DNA of 64,000 nucleotides from Podarcis raffonei (lineage: Eukaryota > Chordata > Lepidosauria > Squamata > Lacertidae). The notes under the pieces were generated by a model that saw only the letters and a list, made by a program, of their open reading frames with translations, did not search any database and was not told the origin of the DNA. A program made the translations under genes and the position numbers. Position 1 is the first letter of the stretch. Each line of letters begins with the position of its first letter. Shown in pieces: positions 1-10,695 of this stretch. The DNA lies in assembly GCF_027172205.1 (NCBI RefSeq), contig NC_070615.1, positions 44,128,501 through 44,192,500 of the forward strand, in the 5' to 3' direction.

Positions 1-159
1 CTGGGAAAACGAGAAATGGTGAAATTCAAAATGGGGACAGATTCTTTCATCCCCTACCTATCTGGCAGGGTGGTTGTGAGATAACACGGAGAAGGAGACA
101 TCCTGTAGAGCCTGCCTAGAATAAAGGCAGGAGCAAAACAAGGTAGCAATTATAGCCCA

Positions 160-345
160 GGTGATAAAATGAAACCTCCAGGGTTAAGAGCAGTGTACCT
201 CGAAATACCAGCTGCTGAGGAAAAAAACAGGTGGAGCGGGCTAGAGCCTGCCTGCCTTGGCTGCAGGCTTCCTGGAGGCTTCTGACTGATCATTGTAAGC
301 AAGCAGGATGTTGGAGTAGATGGGTTTTTTTGGTCTGCTCCAGCA
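160..345 (+). repeat. CR1/L3-like LINE 3' end
   Basis: AAATACCAGCTGCTGAGG, GGAGGCTTCTGACTGATC and AGCAGGATGTTGGAGTAGAT match the 3' end shared with 6140, 13455, 30020, 57185 and other sites. No gene is visible in 1-400. Confidence 0.55.
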
Positions 346-399
346 GCAATCGTCATGGGATCTTTATAATCCCCAAGGTAGTCCAGTGGTGTTTTTTTT

Positions 400-880
400 A
401 AAAAAAAAAGTTTTATACTCTATTTACAACTAGCAAAACAGAGGAGAAGAGTTAGAGGAGTATTGAACCAGAAAATGTTTGGAGAATGGAGAATATTTAA
501 GGATTATATAAGATCATATTGTACCAACCGCACCACCTTAGCAGAATTTGAGTGATACTTGTAAACACAACAAATACCGTTTGTGGAGTAGACAGGAACA
601 ATATTAAAGAATATAAAACTGTGTGGGGAAAAACAACAGTATAAACAGTACAATGAGAATGATTGGAAGACTCGTTTTGTCAGAAGTCTTTTTTATTTAA
701 GTGTTTATTTAAGCATTAATTAGGGAGATTTTTTTTAATGCACGTAAATCTGTTTTTTCTTCTTCTCTTTTCTCTTAATTTGTTTTTTCTTTAATTTTCT
801 TTTTGTAGTATGAGATTGTAAAATCTTTGTATATGTGTGTAATTTAAATTAATAAAGATTATTTTTTTTTAAAAAAAGTT
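400..880 (+). repeat. L1-type LINE 3' end
   Basis: A-rich sequence ending TTTGTATATGTGTGTAATTT then AATTAATAAAGATTATTTTT and poly-T/poly-A. Typical of squamate L1 3' UTRs; 5' truncated. Confidence 0.5.
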
Positions 881-1187
881 TGATATTCTAATGCTTATTT
901 CTGGGAATGAAGGGGTAAAGTCCCACAGTACCTGCCTGGACCAAAATAAACTTGCAATCTCCACCCACATAGTGGTGGTTTTTTTACTGAACAAACATTT
1001 GGCAGGAGAATCTCCTGCCAGCAGAGAGATGCCAGGATGATCTTGACAGGATGATCTTGCCTGCAATGCACCTGCCAGGTGGGAAGAGGCAAGACACCTT
1101 CCTCAGACACAGAGAACAGAGCAAGACGGAGCCTGCAAGGCTTCAGAGCAGCAGGGACAGGAGTTGGCGACAAAATTCGGAGTCAGG

Positions 1188-1345
1188 CATTGGTCCATCT
1201 AGCTCAGTATTGTCTACATGAACCGGCAACACAGATCCAGGCTGCCAGGCAGGGATTTTTCCCTGCCTTACCTGGTGATGCCGGGGACTGAACCTGGGAC
1301 CTTCTGCATGCAAAGCAGATGCACTGTCCCTGAGCTGCAGCTCTT
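1188..1345 (-). repeat. tRNA-derived SINE, GGGCTGTAGCTCA family, reverse
   Basis: Reverse copy recognisable by TAGCTCAGTATTGTCTAC near the left end and the tRNA-like ACCTTCTGCATGCAAAGC at the right. Confidence 0.7.
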
Positions 1346-1382
1346 CTTAATCAAGTACCCTTTTTGGCGAGGTGCAACCCTT

Positions 1383-1735
1383 GGGATGCAGGTGGCACTG
1401 TGGGTTAAACCACAGAGCCTAGGACTTGCCAATCAGAAGGTCGGTGGTTCGAATCCCCGTGACAGGGTGAGCTCTCGTTGCTCGGTCCCTGCTCCTGCCA
1501 ACCTAGCAGTTCGAAAGCACTCCAGTTCAAGTAGATAAATAGGTACCACTCTGGCGGGAAGGTAAACGGCGTTTCCGTGCGCCGCTCTGGTTTGCCAGAA
1601 GCAGCTTAGTCATGCTGGCCACGTGACCCGGATGATGTACGCCGGCTCCCTCGGCCAGTAAAGCGAGATGAGCGCCGCAACCCCAGAGTCGGCCACGACT
1701 GGACCTAATGGTCAGGGGTCCCTTTACCTTTACCT
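1383..1735 (+). repeat. Sauria/Squam1-type SINE
   Basis: A tRNA-derived head with A-box (GGTGGCACTGTGGGTTAA) and B-box (GGTTCGAATCC) is followed by the body shared by all copies here and a tail with GAGTCGGCCACGACTGG, which resembles the Bov-B LINE 3' end. It ends in CCTTTACC repeats. Upstream of DNASE1L2. Confidence 0.9.
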
Positions 1736-1739
1736 AACC

Positions 1740-2165
1740 ATTGGTTAGTGGAAGAGAGAGGTGGGAGCGCAGCTCTAATCGCTGCCTCTTTGAAGAAGCA
1801 TAATTCCACCTTGCAGGGTGAAAGATTTGGCAGCGCTTGCGAGAGATACCTAAGCCACTCCCGGAGGGTGCCAAGCATCTCAGCGCACTGAGTAACGCCG
1901 ATGATGAGAAAGTGAGCAACCACTTGGGTGTCGGCCTTGGGAGTCTGGCTGAGAGCTGCTCCCTCCAGACACCTTGGGGGAAGGAAACACCTGCCAAGCT
2001 CTCAGCCTGGGAAGATACTGCGACTGGGCGAGATTCCAAAGCCCCGCAACCTCCAGATGCTGAGGGAACATCTCTGCTGACATGGCAACACCTTCACGCC
2101 TGCCGTAGCCAGAGGCCTGGATGCCAAGACCAAGACGCAGCTGCGAGTCACTGGCTCAGAGCTCA
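1740..2165. other. Non-repetitive upstream stretch, no gene recognised
   Basis: GC-richer sequence between the SINE at 1383 and the LINE at 2170. It has an open frame of 155 codons (1837-2304) but no recognisable protein similarity or splice support. Confidence 0.4.
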
Positions 2166-2169
2166 TCCT

Positions 2170-2540
2170 AGCCACTGGGATCCTTTTTTCCCCCCAAATT
2201 TTTTTTATTTCTTTTATAATACAACTAAACAACACAAACAGAAAAACAAACAATGCAAACAAATTCTTGTCTTATCCTTATTTTTTCTAAACATTGTTAG
2301 ATGAGCTTCCCCAAGTCCCCCCAAGTCATAATTTTTAACCATTTTTTTAATCACGTTTACTTTTACCATAAAAATCTTCACATTTTATCACTTACAAATA
2401 ATAATATTTTAAAAAACACTATCTTCTACCTCTAACCCTACAGCCTATATCCACTTCCAAGGCTATTCTAAAATTTAAATATTAACATATTTTTTCAAAT
2501 ATTCTTAAAACTTCTTCCAATCTTCTTCCACCATCTCTTC
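2170..2540 (-). repeat. AT-rich LINE (probably L1) fragment, reverse
   Basis: T-rich on this strand, beginning with a poly-T run after CTGGGATCC. Reads as the reverse of an A-rich LINE tail. Confidence 0.4.
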
Positions 2541-2624
2541 TCGGCTAAGAGGTGATGCAAGCGCTCTTCCTGAGGTTGTCGGGTTCCTCATGCCTTTGAA
2601 GACCAGTTGCCCAGGGCTTCTCTC

Positions 2625-2710
2625 TGGCATCTGGTCGGCCACTGTAAGAACAGGATGCAGGAATAGGTGGGCCATTGGCCTGATCCAGCACCCTCTTCTT
2701 ATGCTATCAT
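2625..2710 (+). repeat. CR1/L3-like LINE 3' end, short
   Basis: CATCTGGTCGGCCACTG ... GGGCCATTGGCCTGATCCAG is the common terminal segment. Confidence 0.6.
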
Positions 2711-3002
2711 AGTATTGGCATATTTCAAGAGGTCAAAATCCGGACACAAAAAGTTGTTGAGTCTTTTTAGGGCAATCGCCCAATAGTCCCTCTGCCATGC
2801 CAGAGCCAGAGCGCCCAAATCACCCGAGCTTGAACCAGAACCACCAGCACACTTTAAAAAAACAACAACCCAACCCAAAATCCAGGACATTTGCTTTAAA
2901 ATGTAAAATTGCCCCCAGATGGGCATGTAGGACTCCAAAGAGAGGACATATCCAGAAATTCCCAGACCTATGGCAACCCTATCAGCTATCATTTAGAGCT
3001 GG

Positions 3003-4117
3003 AAGCGGCGGCTGATGTCCATAGAGACTTGTGGGTCAGAATGCAGGGAGCCCAAACCAGAAACTATTTCTAGTTTTGCCTCGATCCTCCTCCCTGCTGA
3101 GCTCATCAAGGACAACATTGAGACTGAAGATGTGGATATTGTTATGCCGCCATCTTCCTGCTTTTAGGCTTGTTTATATGGAAACATTTGGAATGATTAA
3201 AGATGGATTTTTGCAATTTTGCATTAACCTGCTTTTGAATTTTTTGCTTTGATTGTTTCCTTCTTGCATTATCAACAAGTTATTGTGCACTGGATATTCT
3301 TGGCGCTTCCAGATAGGTGTGTTTCTTTTGTGAGATGAGCTCTCCTCAAGCAAGCAATTTCTTTTGCAGTCCCCACAGTTTATCAGCTGCAAATCCGCAG
3401 TGTGTATTTCACTCACCCACACATTTAATCCGGATTTACCTTCCCATGGGAAATCCAATAAGTGTGGTTCCATCTGAGGGCTTAATTTTGCAAATGGGTC
3501 ACCGAGATATCACGAATGGCTCACTGGTAGCAGGTTTTCTTTCATTTATTGTAGTTTCCCTGGAAAAGATAAATCTGGGTTAAGTGGATGGCAGATACAG
3601 GGCAGCATTTTGAAGATGATAATCTGTGGATGGCAGAGAGGGATAAATCTGTCAATTACGGACCCTCGTTTTTCCAAACTTAATTCAGTTCTCTCCCTTT
3701 CAGCATCAGTTTGCGATTAATATTATTATAATTTCTCATACGAGTGTATCGCCATGTCAGGGTGCATTTCTCCTCTTGAATCTATTTTCAACTGCATATG
3801 AATACTTCTCCAGTTTTTCATCTTCCTGAATCATCTGTACTTTCTACTACAAGTGTGTTTAAAATCCTGCTAATGTTTTGACCTGTTTACAATGACTTTC
3901 TATATACATTATAAACATTTCCCTTTTTTTAAAAAAAATTTCTTGTCTTCTTGGTTCCTAAGCTTCCCAGTTAATTTTGCCATTTTGGCAGAGTCCATTA
4001 ATTTGATTTGCCCTTCTTCTCTGGTCGGGGTTGTCTCTTCCTTCCATCTCTGGGCTAGCAGCATCTGTTGTAGCATACATGAACAGTTTTCTTTCGTAGT
4101 ATCACCCCACTTTCAAC
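3003..4117. other. Intergenic stretch with nothing recognised
   Basis: AT-rich, no protein similarity, RNA gene or repeat family that I can name. Confidence 0.4.
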
Positions 4118-4737
4118 AGCCTTGGCTTTCCCCAAGGAATCCTGGGAACTGTGGCTTGTTAAGGGTGCTGACAGATGTTAGGAGACCCCTATTCCCCTCA
4201 TGGAACTACAGTTCCCAGAGTAGTTTAACAACCAGCCCGTTTTCCCAGGAAACTTTGGGAATTGCTGCTCTCGTGAAGGGAACAGGGGTCTCATAACCCC
4301 CTGCTGGTGAGGCTTACTGACCTCCCGGTAAAGCAAAAATTCGATCTTCTCGTTAGGCAAAGACCACAAGACGACTAGGATCGTCGCCAGATTCTGTGCA
4401 CAGATGTGTAGGTGCAGACCATCCCGATTCAATCTATTTTGTTAAGAAAATTCCCAAACCCGGATCCACGGGCGACTTTGGGTCATTTCTCTAAGGTAGT
4501 CTATTTTAAAGTTTTTATGTGTTTATATGCCTATCACACTTTCAAACGTAAAATCTATTGTTGTATATTGTTTTAAATGTTTGTTTTGCTATTGGGATTG
4601 TGGTTCCATTTGTGTTTCTCAAGCTGGTCTCTCACCGTAATAAATTTCATGCTCATAGGGTCTCATAACAACTTTCAGCACCCTTAACAAATGACACTGC
4701 CCAGGATTCCTTGTGGGAAGCCAGGGCTGTTTAAACT
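4118..4737. mobile_element. Palindromic MITE with a large insert, upstream of DNASE1L2
   Basis: Left arm 4118-4300 (GGAATCCTGGGAACTGTGG, TTAAGGGTGCTGA) and right arm 4655-4737 (its inverse) are separated by about 350 bp of unrelated sequence. Same family at 22030, 22740, 52655 and 57605. Confidence 0.6.
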
Positions 4738-4982
4738 GGTGCGATGCTAGAACTCAGCAGGGAGAAGGAGGATGGAGACAAAGCTAGAACAGGTTGGCCC
4801 TGCCCGCCATGCACTCTAGCGCCACCTGCTGATGGGCTCCTTGCAGTCTGCCCAACCAGTCTCAGTGGGAACCAGCTACAACTGGTGCCACCCCAATGGG
4901 CCCTCTCTTGACCCAGTAGCTGGTGCTTATAGCCCACAACTAAAATATTCTCCTCCCGTCTCTCCCATTTAGGGGAATTACC

Positions 4983-5632
4983 ATGAAGCTGTTGTTGGGC
5001 ATTTCCGCCCTGGCTTTCCTGATGCAGGCAGCCACTCCTCTGAAGATCTGCGCGTTCAACATCCAGAGCTTTGGAGACAGCAAACTGTCTAATGAGGGGA
5101 TCTCGGAAATTATTGTGAAGGTGAGAACGGGGCTTTGCAAGGATAGAATCCCCAACATGAGAGACCCAATGCCAGCCCGACTGCAGCAGACAGGTTTGGG
5201 AAGAAGGAAAATCTGGGTCCTCTGGCGGAGCTCTGAGAGATGGGCAGGTAGATGGGCAGGTATTCCTGACTCCCACTTGTACAAGAATAGTAGCAACAAG
5301 ATGGCTTCCTCCCCATCCTCCAGAAACAGACTGCTGAAATGAAGGAAGGATGGGGTAACCAGGAATGGATTTTCCTGCAGAAGGACTGTGAGCTCAAAAC
5401 AAATAATGGTATCAAATTGTAGAATCATGCAGGAATCTCCATGATGGATGGCTATCCAACCTCTGCTTAAAAACCTCCACAACCTCCCTAGGGAGTCCGT
5501 TCTACTGTCCACCAGCTCTCATGTTTAGGGAAGCTTTTAATGTTTGATGTATTACAGTGTTTTAATATTTTTTTGGAAGCTGCCCAGAATGGCTGGGGAA
5601 GCCCAGCCAGATAGGCAGGGTATAAATAATAA

Positions 5633-5677
<45 letters not shown>

Positions 5678-8600
5678 TATTATCATTATCATCATCATCA
5701 TTATACTCAGAGTAAGTAAAGGGACCCCTGACCATTAGGTCCAGTTGTGGCTGACTCTGGGGTTGCGGCGCTCATCTCACTTTATTGGCCCAGGGAGCTG
5801 GCGTACAGCTTCCAGGTCATGGCCAGCATGACTAAGCCACTTCTGGCGAACCAGAGCAGCGCACAGAAATGCCATTTACCTTCCTGCCGGAGCGGTACCT
5901 ATTTATCTACTTGCACCGGCGTGCTTTCGAACTGCTAGGTTGGCAGGAGCAGGGACCGAGCAACGGGAGCTCACCCCGTTGCGGGGATTCGAACCGCCGA
6001 CCTTCTGATCGACAAGTCCTAGGCTCTGTGGTTTAACCCACAGCGCCACCTGTGTCCCCATACTCAGAGTAGAATCACTGAAATCAATGAACACAACTTG
6101 AGAACTCCTCCAGACAATATATTTATTGCTCGTTCCCCTGATTCAGCAGAGAACTTTTCTAATAAAGTTCTTCTTTACACAACTGATCTGGGGAACTTGC
6201 TGCCACAAGAAGTGGTGATGGATGCTGTCTTAGGTGGCTTTAAAAGGGTCCCAGAAGAGAAAGATGAGAAGAGGCCAGCCACTGGGTATTAATCATGACA
6301 TTAGTGGGGCTTCCATGTTTAGAGGCAGTCTACCTCTGAACAGCAGTTGGTGGGGAGCAGCAGCAGAAGAGATGGGTTGTGTTGATCACCGTGGGAAGCC
6401 GGAAGTTGGACAAGATGGACCTTCCATCAGATCCAACGGGGCCCTTTGCACTGTCAACTTTCCCCTTTTCTTGCGAGGAATCCTATTCGGAATAAAGGAA
6501 TTTCCCTTAAAGAAAGGGAGACATTGACAGCTATGCCTTCTGGTCTTCTTACGCACACATGCTTCTTCCAGATCCTGTCCCGGTACGACATCGCCTTGGT
6601 GCAAGAGGTGCGGGATGCCGACCTGAGCGCCGTTAGTGAATTGCTGGAGCGGCTCAACAGGTAACACCGCCCTAAATCTTTGCAGGCAAGTTGGCAGAGC
6701 ATGGGGGCTCTTCATCTCAGGGTTGTGGGTTCGAGTCTCACCTTGGGCAAAAGATTCCTGCATTGCAGGGGGTTGGATTCCATGAAGTCTTTGGGCAGGG
6801 CGGGAGAGAGAGAAGGCGGTGATGGATTGTTTCTCAACGGGAGGAGAAGACAAAGCAAATTAGGGAGAGTGAGCTCAGGGACCAGTTTCCTTTCTCAGGA
6901 AATATATGGAGAACAGCCAAGCCATGCAATGTCGGTGCTGTTAGGCTTTAAAAAAAAAAAGCAGCAGGCAAGAGGAGACAATCTCCAGGGTCAGATGTAG
7001 AGGGCTACTGAAAGTCAGTGTCTGGAGAACAGCAGCAGGAGAGCGCTGCAGCCTCCCGCCCTTCCGATGGGCTTCCTGGAGGTGCTTGGTTGGCCACTGT
7101 GGGGTTCATAGAGTCATCTAGTCCAACCCCCTTTGATGCAGGAATCTCAATTAAAGCATCCATGACAGATAGTGTTATGTACTGAGGTGAATAGGATCCA
7201 AAATGCAGCGGTCTGATTGGTCCTAGAACAATAGGATTCAGAATGCAGCAGTCTGATTGGTCCACAGGAGACACCCAATCCAGCTCCAGGTGGAAGTGAA
7301 TCCACAACCTGATTGGCCTATAGGTGAATCCCGGAATTAGCCAATCACGTGGGGCCCATTGTGTAAATAATGTATATAAAGCAGACATTCTGGGGGAACG
7401 TCCATTCCTCCTCACCACTATGAGCTGAATAAAGAGCATGAAATCCACTCTCAACTCCGAGTGTATTTCAGATGGCCATCCAAGCTCTGCTTAAAAAGGA
7501 ATGAGAGTCTACCATCTCCTGAGAGAACCCATTCCACTGTCAAACAGCTCTTACCATCAGAAAGTTATTCCTGATGTTTAGTCGGGAACAGGAGGTTGGA
7601 TGAGGTGGGCCCCTGGCCCGATCCAGGATCCTGCTCTTGCTATGAGAGCCATGCAGTGTGCAGGCCATTCTTCAAGAGGCCTACAGGTGTTCCTACCTAG
7701 GCTGCCATTGCTTAGGATGTGATAGCTGGATGGGAAAGGGTTTGGCAGGCGATGTGGGGGGCGGGCGGCGGCGTCTGCCTTGTTTTACAAGCCAACTCTG
7801 TTTAACTAATTCAGAGTGCTTAAACTGCTGCTCTGCACACATCCTTCTCTGCCTTTCCTTGATTTTCCCTCTCCCTCTTCTTGCTCCGCAGTGCCTCTAA
7901 GCACAATTACGCCTACGAAATCAGCGAGTCGCTGGGACGGGAGAACTACAGGGAAATGTACCTCTTCCTCTACAGGTACCGGATCAAATCAGTGCTTTGT
8001 GGACAAGTACATTCCTACATTTCAAATTGTACTCTCCCACTCACATTTTCTCATCCGGGTACATCCATCTTCAGAACTGCAAAAAAAGCAACATTATTAT
8101 TATTTTTATTGATTGATTGAATGAATGAATGAATGAATGAATGAATGAATGAATGAATGAATGAATTTATATACTGCCCTATACCCAGGGGTCTCAGGCC
8201 AGTTCACAGAATAAAATCAAAACATAAAACCACAAAATACAGTGGCACCTCGGCCTATGAACTTAATTTGTTCTGGAAGTCCATTCTTAAACCAAAGCGT
8301 TCTTAAACCGAGGTGCGCTTTCCCTACTGAGGCCTCCCGCTACCGGTGCCCATCCACCTACTTCTGGTTTTGCAGTTGGTTGCCCGAATCGTTTGTTAAC
8401 AAGACTGTTCGTAGACCAAGGTACCACTGTACATAATAAGAATAAAAACAACTCAATAGCCGCCCCGCCCCCCAAAGAAACACATTTTAAAAGGGCATAG
8501 GATGTAAATCAGATCAACCAAAGGCCCAGCTAAAAAAACGTTTTTGCCTGGAGCGTAAAGATGCATAATGAAGGCGCCAGGCGGACTTCCCTGGGGAGAG

Positions 8601-10656
8601 CATTCCACAGACGGGGAGCCACTGCAGAGAAGGCCCCGTTCTCGAGTTGCCACCCTCCGGACCTCTTGAGGAGGAGGCACACGAAGAAGGGCCTCAGAAG
8701 ATGATCTCAGGGGCCAGGTAGGTTCATCTGGAAGGAGTCGGTCCTTGAGGTATTGCAGTCCTGAGCTGTTTAGGCACTCAGCGCATAAAGAAACAGCAGT
8801 TACAAACACAAGCATGGGGTAGACAATCCCTGGATAATCTCCTCCTCTATACATCAGGCATATAGAGGACCACAGTTCCATTTGCAGATTGTGTTTGCTG
8901 GATAGGGTTCACAATAGAGGGCTTTATCGACAATGGGATGCAGTCACTTTCCCAGCTTACCTGGTAATCCGACTGGAGTGTGCCTGCATTGTTCCTTTGC
9001 TGACTCCGTCTCCCTCTGCTTTTTATGCAGGACAAAGAGCGTCTCTGTTGTGGACAAGTACCAGTACTCAGATAAAAACAATGCCTTCAGCAGACCGCCT
9101 TTTATTGTCAAGTTCTCGCCTGTCAATGCCAGTGAGTAAAACAGAAGGGATCCCCCAAACACAGACACACCCATTGACTTCATAGGCCCACAGCCCAAAC
9201 TCCATGTGAGGCCAAGGCTGGGCATTTGTTGCTTGGGAGCTCAAGGGCTGGAGGTTGGCTTACAACTCAGGTGGGCCAACAGGATCGGGAACAGAAGGTC
9301 CAAATGGATGCTCCGGGTAGGCAGAATGGGAAAGGAGCAAAGTGAAGTTCATCACCAGTACAAAAAAGAGTAGCGCCTCCACCCCCATCGCTCAGCCCGG
9401 GCACTGAGGTCCAGCTCTGAGGGTCTTCTGGTGGTTCCCTCACTGTGAGGTTACAGGGAACCAGGCAGAGGGCCTTCTCGGTGGTGGCGCCCTCCCTGTG
9501 GAACGCCCTTCCATCAGAAGTCAAGGAATTAAACATCTGCCTGACTTTCAGAAGACATCTGAAGTCAGCCCTGTTTAGGGACGTTTTTAGTGTGTGATGT
9601 TTTATTGTGTTTTTAATATTTTGTTGCAAGCTGCCCAGAGCAGCTGCGGCAACTCAGTCAGACAGGCAGCATACAAATAATAAATGATGATGATGGGATA
9701 GCAAGGGGTTCCAGACTGGCAAATCCTGCCCCTCTAGAAAAGCCTTGAAGTCAGTGGTCTTGCCTATGTGCCTTTGGAGCAGTGGCGTGCAGTGATTTTT
9801 TTCCTGGGGGAACAGTGCGAGGGCGATGGGGGGGCTACATCATGCGCATGACATCACAAGTCACACATGCATCACACCTCCCTCCCTAAGCTGGGCAGAA
9901 ACTTCCTGGGCTTTGGGAAGAGGATGACAAGAGAAAATTTAGGGGGCTAACCTAGTTCCCCTAGTCCACTGACCACACGCCAATGCTCTGGAGAACATTC
10001 CTGGCACCTGAGTCCCGCAAGGGAATGAAAGGGCTCCCTGTGCTAACCCCGGTTCTTTTGCAGAAGACGACGAGCTGGTCTTGATTCCCCTCCACACAGC
10101 TCCAAATGACGCCGTGGCAGAGATCGATGCCCTCTACGACGTCTACTTGAAGATCATTGACAAGTGGGGGACGGATGTACGTGCTTTTGTTAACAGTTAA
10201 GATGCTTTTTGTTGAATGTTTTCTGAAAAGAAGGACTTGTGGCCACAGGTTGAACCACCCTGGTCTGGGGTTTCAGATGGGATACATTCCCAGCTCTGTT
10301 TTGGAGATGCGGCCTCGGTCCAGTATACCTGAAGGAGCGTCTCCACCCCCATCGTTCTGCCCGGACACTGAGATCCAGCGCCGAGGGCCTTCTGGCGGTT
10401 CCCTCACTGCGAGAAGCCAAGTTACAGGGAACCAGGCAGAGGGCCTTCTCAGTAGTGGCACCCGCCCTGTGGAACGCCCTCCCACCAGATGTCAAAGAGA
10501 AAAACAACTAACAGACTTTTAGAAGACATCTGAAGGCAGCCCTGTTTAGGGAAGCTTTTAATGTTTAATATGTTATTGTATTTTAATATTCTGTTGGAAG
10601 CCGCCCAGAGTAGCTGGGGGTACCCAGCCAGATGGGCGGGGTATAAATAATAAATT

Positions 10657-10695
<39 letters not shown>

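Noticed and set aside
1890-1945. Possible C/D-box snoRNA (GATGATGA ... CTGA)
   Set aside because: Boxes too close together and no terminal stem; outside any gene.
1-4972. Search for E4F1 or another gene upstream of DNASE1L2, as in mammals
   Set aside because: No zinc-finger or other coding exon recognised; the interval is mostly repeats.
4940-5512. Long minus-strand open frame of 190 codons over DNASE1L2 exon 1
   Set aside because: It is antisense to a certain coding exon and continues into an intron and a CR1 fragment; no protein similarity.
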